Positions 6,455-6,628 of a stretch of DNA of 6,628 nucleotides are shown here, one piece after another. The stretch covers positions 1-6,628 of the forward strand of contig DNBN01000318.1 of assembly GCA_003491845.1 (NCBI GenBank), read 5' to 3'. The notes under the pieces are model-generated. The model did no database searches. It saw nothing but the letters and a program-made list of their open reading frames with translations, and was not told the origin of the DNA. This DNA is from Porticoccaceae bacterium (GTDB taxonomy: Bacteria > Pseudomonadota > Gammaproteobacteria > Pseudomonadales > Porticoccaceae). The position numbers were made by a program, and so were the translations under genes. Within the stretch, counting starts at the first letter, position 1. Every line of letters begins with the position of its first letter.

Positions 6455-6628
6455 ATGTCTTTGAGTAACATTGCGTTCATCAAGAGATTGAAAAATACCT
6501 TTCTTGAGAACTTCAAAGCCCAAGGGACGGCCCATTTCAGTGAAGTAGTGCCAAACCCACTGAAAAATCCGATATTAGTCAGCACTAACACTCTATTAGC
6601 CGAAGAGCTGGGTTTAAAGCATACTAAT
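6455..6628 (+). CDS. selO: SelO/YdiU family protein adenylyltransferase, N-terminal 58 aa (cut by window end)
   Basis: SelO is a pseudokinase-fold enzyme that transfers AMP from ATP to Ser, Thr or Tyr of target proteins, with a reported role in redox stress. Only the N-terminal piece is present, with no stop before the window edge; complete bacterial members are around 480-550 residues. The family's N-terminal signature is visible: a Phe/Asn-rich helix (NTFLENF, 14-20), then PNPLKNPILVSTN (33-45) and AEELGL (49-54), equivalent to the 'PL.NP.LV..N..LA.ELGL' pattern. The kinase-like core lies outside the window, so catalytic residues cannot be checked. The ATG begins four bases after the propeller gene's TAG. 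The Shine-Dalgarno is poor, so translation may be coupled to the gene upstream. Confidence 0.8.
   Translation, partial: MSLSNIAFIKRLKNTFLENFKAQGTAHFSEVVPNPLKNPILVSTNTLLAEELGLKHTN

Overview
The window looks like chromosomal DNA of a gammaproteobacterium with moderately low GC. The evidence is a prfB-lysS operon in the E. coli order, a release factor 2 that closely follows the E. coli protein, and a YdgA/DUF945-type envelope protein. I cannot name a genus; a marine or free-living lineage is only a guess. I see no tRNA, rRNA, CRISPR array, insertion sequence or phage gene.

Layout. Positions 1-274 hold, on the minus strand, a very short gene for a predicted lipoprotein with an excellent ribosome binding site. 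It stops after 31 codons, but the same frame then stays open for 49 more codons, so it may be the front of a gene broken by a nonsense mutation. Positions 275-746 are AT-rich and hold no gene I can support. A DUF945 (YdgA-like) protein runs on the plus strand from 747 to 2240. It converges with the minus-strand prfB-lysS operon (4932 down to 2271). The lysS terminator hairpin lies inside the last codons of the DUF945 gene, and that gene's stop codon sits in the hairpin loop. prfB carries the classic +1 programmed frameshift site, so its true product is about 364 residues, not the 320-residue open frame that a simple gene finder sees. A 423-bp divergent intergenic region follows. Then comes a membrane-anchored SMP-30/strictosidine-synthase-like beta-propeller protein (5356-6450), and four bases later the first 58 codons of a SelO/YdiU protein AMP transferase, cut by the window end.

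How the genes work together. prfB and lysS serve translation: RF2 terminates at UGA and UAA, and LysRS charges tRNA-Lys. RF2 limits its own synthesis because the frameshift site contains an in-frame UGA. The short spacer between the two genes holds three copies of a 15-bp repeat that creates a chain of tiny start-stop cassettes, the least expected structure here. The propeller gene and selO are probably co-transcribed, but I know of no proven functional link. I found no clearly new multi-gene system. The items most worth checking are the prfB-lysS spacer repeats and the small, possibly broken, lipoprotein gene.
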